DNA of 17,718 nucleotides. Origin: CAYLLN01 sp036496265 (GTDB taxonomy: Bacteria; Planctomycetota; Planctomycetia; Pirellulales; Pirellulaceae). Positions within the stretch are counted from its first letter, which is position 1. Each line of letters opens with the position of its first letter. The notes below the pieces were generated by a model. The model was not told where the DNA came from, searched no databases, and saw only the letters and a list, made by a program, of their open reading frames with translations. Position numbers and translations under genes: made by a program. The stretch is from assembly GCA_036496265.1 (NCBI GenBank), contig DASXLL010000390.1:1-17718 (forward strand). Reading direction: 5' to 3'. Below are positions 15,294 through 17,718 of the stretch, piece by piece.

Positions 15294-17444
15294 TTACTTC
15301 CTCCGCTGAACTTCTGCCTGCACGGCCTCAACCGATAGCACCGGTCGAAAACCGACGTTATTCGTGGGTGACCCGAAATGTCGCCGCGAGGGGGAACGGG
15401 ACATTATGCCGACATCACCATATCCGCCGCCGCGGGCCACGTGTGAATCGCCAGTGCTTGGCCCCGTCGGCGATTCGACAGGCTCCGATCCATACTCGGC
15501 GTACGGCCGATCGACATAAAAGTCTTCGCAGATCTCGCACACATTGCCGTGCATATCTTGCAAGCCGAAAGGGTTAGCCTGACGTCGTCCCACAACCTCG
15601 GGCGAGGTTTCGCGGAAGCGCGCAAACGGTGCGGCGCCTTGACTCGAGTCACCAAACCAAAAGGGGGTCGAGGTTCCTGCTCGGCAGGCATATTCCCACT
15701 CCGCTTCCGTGGGCAGGCGATAACTCAGACGTTCCCGCTTTCCCAGCCGCCGACAGAAATCATCGGCTTCATCGTATGACACATTTTCAACCGGTAGCAG
15801 TTGGGCTTGGTCGGCATCTCCTTGGAAGCCTTCACCGCCGGGACCAAAATGAGATTGGTTTTGTTTCATCACTTGCTCGAAGTCGCGCTGGGTCACCTCA
15901 CATTCCGCGAAGTAAAACGGCCGCGAGATCCGCACATGATGTTCCGGCGATTCACCCGCGATGACGACCAAGCCCCCCACCATTTTTTCCGCGGGTATTT
16001 TGCCTTCGGCTCCTTTTTTGAAGGTCTCCTGAAGAGCCGGAACACGATCCACCGGCGTCCCACGGTTGTATTCACCGGGCGGAATGAGCTTGAATTTCAT
16101 TCCGAGCGAATTTTCGTATGTCGCCGGGACGCCCAAATAGGCGGCCCATTTGGTCTGGTGCTCTACAGCTTCTGCCGTGTCGAACGGTGCTAAAGCGAAC
16201 GGCGGCGATTGGCGAATCGACTCAATGCTCGCTGTCGGAACGTCTTTCCCGACTTTGGCTTCAGCTTGCAAATCGGGAGTCTCGCGCGACCGCGGTTTTG
16301 GTGCTATGGCAAACCAGGCGGCAATTCCGCCGAATGCTACGAAAGAAATCAAACAGACCACCAACTGCCACGCTTTGAAGTTCTTTACGGCAAAACGCGG
16401 CGTCTTGGCTGCCGAAGTGAATTCGGTTGCGGGCCTCCACGGAATTGACTCGGGCGCAGCCGGCGACTGCGCCCAGTTTCGAATCATTATCTGCAGCTCA
16501 TCGGCGACGGCTTTGGCCGACGACGGCCGTGCGTCTGGATCCTTGGCCATTAGCTTTTGATAGAGTGCTGCAAGTTCGGGCGGCGCCGTAAGCAATGCGG
16601 GCGGCAACTGTAACAAATGTGCCGTCATCTTCTGTGTAAATGACGTTTGGCTCTCACCCGCGAACGGAGGTTTCCCCGTGACTAAGAAATACAGCGTACA
16701 ACCGAGCGCATACAAATCGACCGCGGGGCCAACTGTGTGGGCACATTGCCATTGCTCAGGAGCCATGTAGTCTGGCGTGCCCATTATCTCGCCGTTGACC
16801 GTCAGCGATTTTTCGCCCGCTGCTTTATCGTTTTGTAGGCGAGCCAAACCCAGATCGAGAATCTTAATGATGCCTTTTTTCGACAACAGCAAATTGGAGG
16901 GCTTAATATCCCGATGGACGAGACCATGCTCGTGAGCATGCGACAACCCCAGCGCCGCATGCCGAATCATCTGGCATGCTTCCAACAGCTTGCGTGGCCC
17001 GCGATTCTTGATTAGTCGGGCCAAATCGATCCCTTCGATATACTCCATCACCAAGTAATGAATGTTGCCTTGCAGACCGGCGTCCATCGCCCGCACGATA
17101 TGCGCATGCTCCAGTTTGCCGACGGCCTTCATCTCTCTCTCGAAGCGGCCAACGGCGTCCGCATCGTTCATCAGATGCACGGGCAGGAGCTTTAAAGCGA
17201 CCAATTTATCGAGCCGCGGATGCCGGGCCTTCCAGACGGTGCCCATGCCGCCCTGGCCGAGCATTTCGATCAGCTCATACGGTCCCAAACGGTTTGCCGA
17301 TGCGCCAGCCGCCGGAGTTGGGCACGCCGCGACCATGCTTGCGCTTAGCGGTAACGTCGCATCGGTTCCCGCGCCCGGCTCCGTCGGCGCTTCGGCGTTC
17401 ACCGTCCTTTCGGAGCCCGGCAGTTTTGATGGTGCATGAGCCAT
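15294..17444 (-). CDS. transmembrane Ser/Thr protein kinase fused to an FGE-like (formylglycine-generating-enzyme fold) domain
   Basis: This is a 716-residue protein. After a ~50-residue Ala/Pro-rich leader, the PknB-type kinase spans ~55-320. It has the glycine loop LGQGGMGTV (62-70), Lys85 in VALK, catalytic HRDIKPSN with Asp179, DLG (197-199) in place of DFG, and APE (228-230); all essential residues are present. A membrane segment lies at ~358-380 (LVVCLISFVAFGGIAAWF). The outer part, ~440-705, is an FGE-sulfatase domain (NSLGMKFKLIPPGEY, AECEVTQRDFEQVM, YRLPTEAEWEYACRAG, FGLQDMHGNV, NNVGFRPVLS). The two active-site cysteines of true FGE are absent (RGGGYGDVGIMSRSP), so it should not make formylglycine; a sensory or binding role is more likely. 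The usual GNVWEWC reads GNVCEIC, making a C636-x-x-C639 pair. No clear ribosome site precedes the ATG. The gene is convergent with the enolase operon. Confidence 0.92.
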   Translation of the reverse strand: MAHAPSKLPGSERTVNAEAPTEPGAGTDATLPLSASMVAACPTPAAGASANRLGPYELIEMLGQGGMGTVWKARHPRLDKLVALKLLPVHLMNDADAVGRFEREMKAVGKLEHAHIVRAMDAGLQGNIHYLVMEYIEGIDLARLIKNRGPRKLLEACQMIRHAALGLSHAHEHGLVHRDIKPSNLLLSKKGIIKILDLGLARLQNDKAAGEKSLTVNGEIMGTPDYMAPEQWQCAHTVGPAVDLYALGCTLYFLVTGKPPFAGESQTSFTQKMTAHLLQLPPALLTAPPELAALYQKLMAKDPDARPSSAKAVADELQIMIRNWAQSPAAPESIPWRPATEFTSAAKTPRFAVKNFKAWQLVVCLISFVAFGGIAAWFAIAPKPRSRETPDLQAEAKVGKDVPTASIESIRQSPPFALAPFDTAEAVEHQTKWAAYLGVPATYENSLGMKFKLIPPGEYNRGTPVDRVPALQETFKKGAEGKIPAEKMVGGLVVIAGESPEHHVRISRPFYFAECEVTQRDFEQVMKQNQSHFGPGGEGFQGDADQAQLLPVENVSYDEADDFCRRLGKRERLSYRLPTEAEWEYACRAGTSTPFWFGDSSQGAAPFARFRETSPEVVGRRQANPFGLQDMHGNVCEICEDFYVDRPYAEYGSEPVESPTGPSTGDSHVARGGGYGDVGIMSRSPSRRHFGSPTNNVGFRPVLSVEAVQAEVQRRK

Positions 17445-17504
17445 TAATCACTGATTGGCCGTGTTCGACCGCTGAAAGAGCTCTCAGGTAAGAATGAGGC
17501 TTTT

Positions 17505-17540
17505 ATGAAAAGCGATTCACTTGCTCCGGCGAAGTGGTCT
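17505..17540 (+). pseudogene. possible gene start interrupted by the IS1182-like element
   Basis: ATG at 17505 is preceded by GAGG 5 bases upstream (GAGGCTTTT then ATG) and reads MKSDSLAPAKWS up to the inferred IS end at 17541. It would continue 9 codons into the element to a TAG at 17568-17570. The kinase start codon is 60 bp away on the opposite strand, a normal divergent spacing. The remainder of the gene, if real, should lie beyond the element outside the window. The evidence is a start with a ribosome site only; no family can be recognised. The ATG also forms the loop of a hairpin, GCTTTT-ATG-AAAAGC (17499-17513). Confidence 0.3.
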
Positions 17541-17718
17541 AGCAGCCCGTTGAAAAACTCCGTTGGCTAGCTACCATCGGCCGATCCGTTTCTGGCGGCA
17601 ATTGGAGGCCGAGTCGATGGCAATGGGCAAGCGGGAATCCGAGCAGCAGCAAGACCTATTTATCACGCACGATAAATTGCCGCGCTCGCCGGGTCATGTG
17701 TTCTATCGCAAGTTGAAT
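17541..17718 (+). mobile_element. left end of an IS1182-like insertion sequence, cut by the window edge
   Basis: AGCAGCCCGTTGAAAAACTC at 17541-17560 resembles the terminal repeats of IS1182-type elements (…GGCTGTTGAAAAA…), from memory. About 57 bases later comes a transposase start with a good ribosome site. The right end lies outside the window, so the exact boundary and any target duplication cannot be confirmed; the boundary may be off by a few bases. Confidence 0.55.
17617..17718 (+). CDS. IS1182-like (DUF772-type) transposase, N-terminal 34 residues only
   Basis: The start at 17617 has GGAGG (17604-17608) 8 bases upstream. The visible sequence begins MAMGKRESEQQQDLF, then ITHDKLPRSPGHVFYRKLN. 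The pattern 'a few basic and Gln residues, then xLFxxxxxLPRxPGHxFYxxLN' is the characteristic opening of transposases grouped with IS1182 and carrying DUF772. The catalytic domain is beyond the window. A second in-frame ATG (17623) is possible, but the first fits the ribosome site better. Confidence 0.75.
   Translation, partial: MAMGKRESEQQQDLFITHDKLPRSPGHVFYRKLN

Overview
The window looks like chromosome from a planctomycete, probably Pirellulales-like. The reasons are the gene families. There is a DUF1592-type cytochrome protein paired with a DUF1552 protein, a DUF1501 protein, a secreted PQQ-like propeller opening with the 'EDWPQFRG' block, a large Ser/Thr kinase fused to a formylglycine-generating-enzyme (FGE)-like domain, and many exported proteins with Sec or twin-arginine signals. 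No rRNA, tRNA or CRISPR array was seen. Family names come from motif recognition by eye, not from a database search.

Layout. The first 137 bases are the 5' end of an IS5-like insertion sequence whose transposase reads off the left edge. Two minus-strand secreted proteins follow: a DUF5060/DUF4038 glycoside-hydrolase-like protein (224-1915) and an unrecognised beta-propeller-like protein (2175-2993). Next, on the plus strand, is a 962-residue protein with two tandem alpha/beta-hydrolase domains and a C-terminal HEAT-like region (3317-6205). The minus-strand pair DUF1592 then DUF1552 (10369 down to 6442) is divergent from a plus-strand three-gene operon: DUF1501 (10527), a PQQ-like propeller carrying an EF-hand insertion (12028), and a Tat-exported mandelate-racemase-type enolase-superfamily enzyme (13533-14789). 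The operon has a good sigma70-like promoter (10457-10485). A decayed IS3-family remnant (about 14800-15290) fills the gap to a convergent Ser/Thr kinase with an FGE-like output domain (15294-17444). The right edge holds the start of an IS1182-like element (from about 17541), which appears to interrupt a gene starting at 17505.

How the genes may work together. The exported hydrolases, the heme-binding DUF1592/DUF1552 pair, the DUF1501 and PQQ-like proteins and the exported sugar-acid-type enolase homologue fit the extracytoplasmic polysaccharide or sugar-derivative catabolism that planctomycetes are rich in. This is inference from family and context; no substrate can be read from the sequence. 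I saw no defence system, secretion apparatus or biosynthetic cluster. The most unusual items are the double-hydrolase-HEAT fusion with two differently built active sites, the kinase whose FGE-like domain lacks the FGE cysteine pair but gains a CxxC, and the Tat-exported enolase homologue with Arg at a catalytic Lys position.
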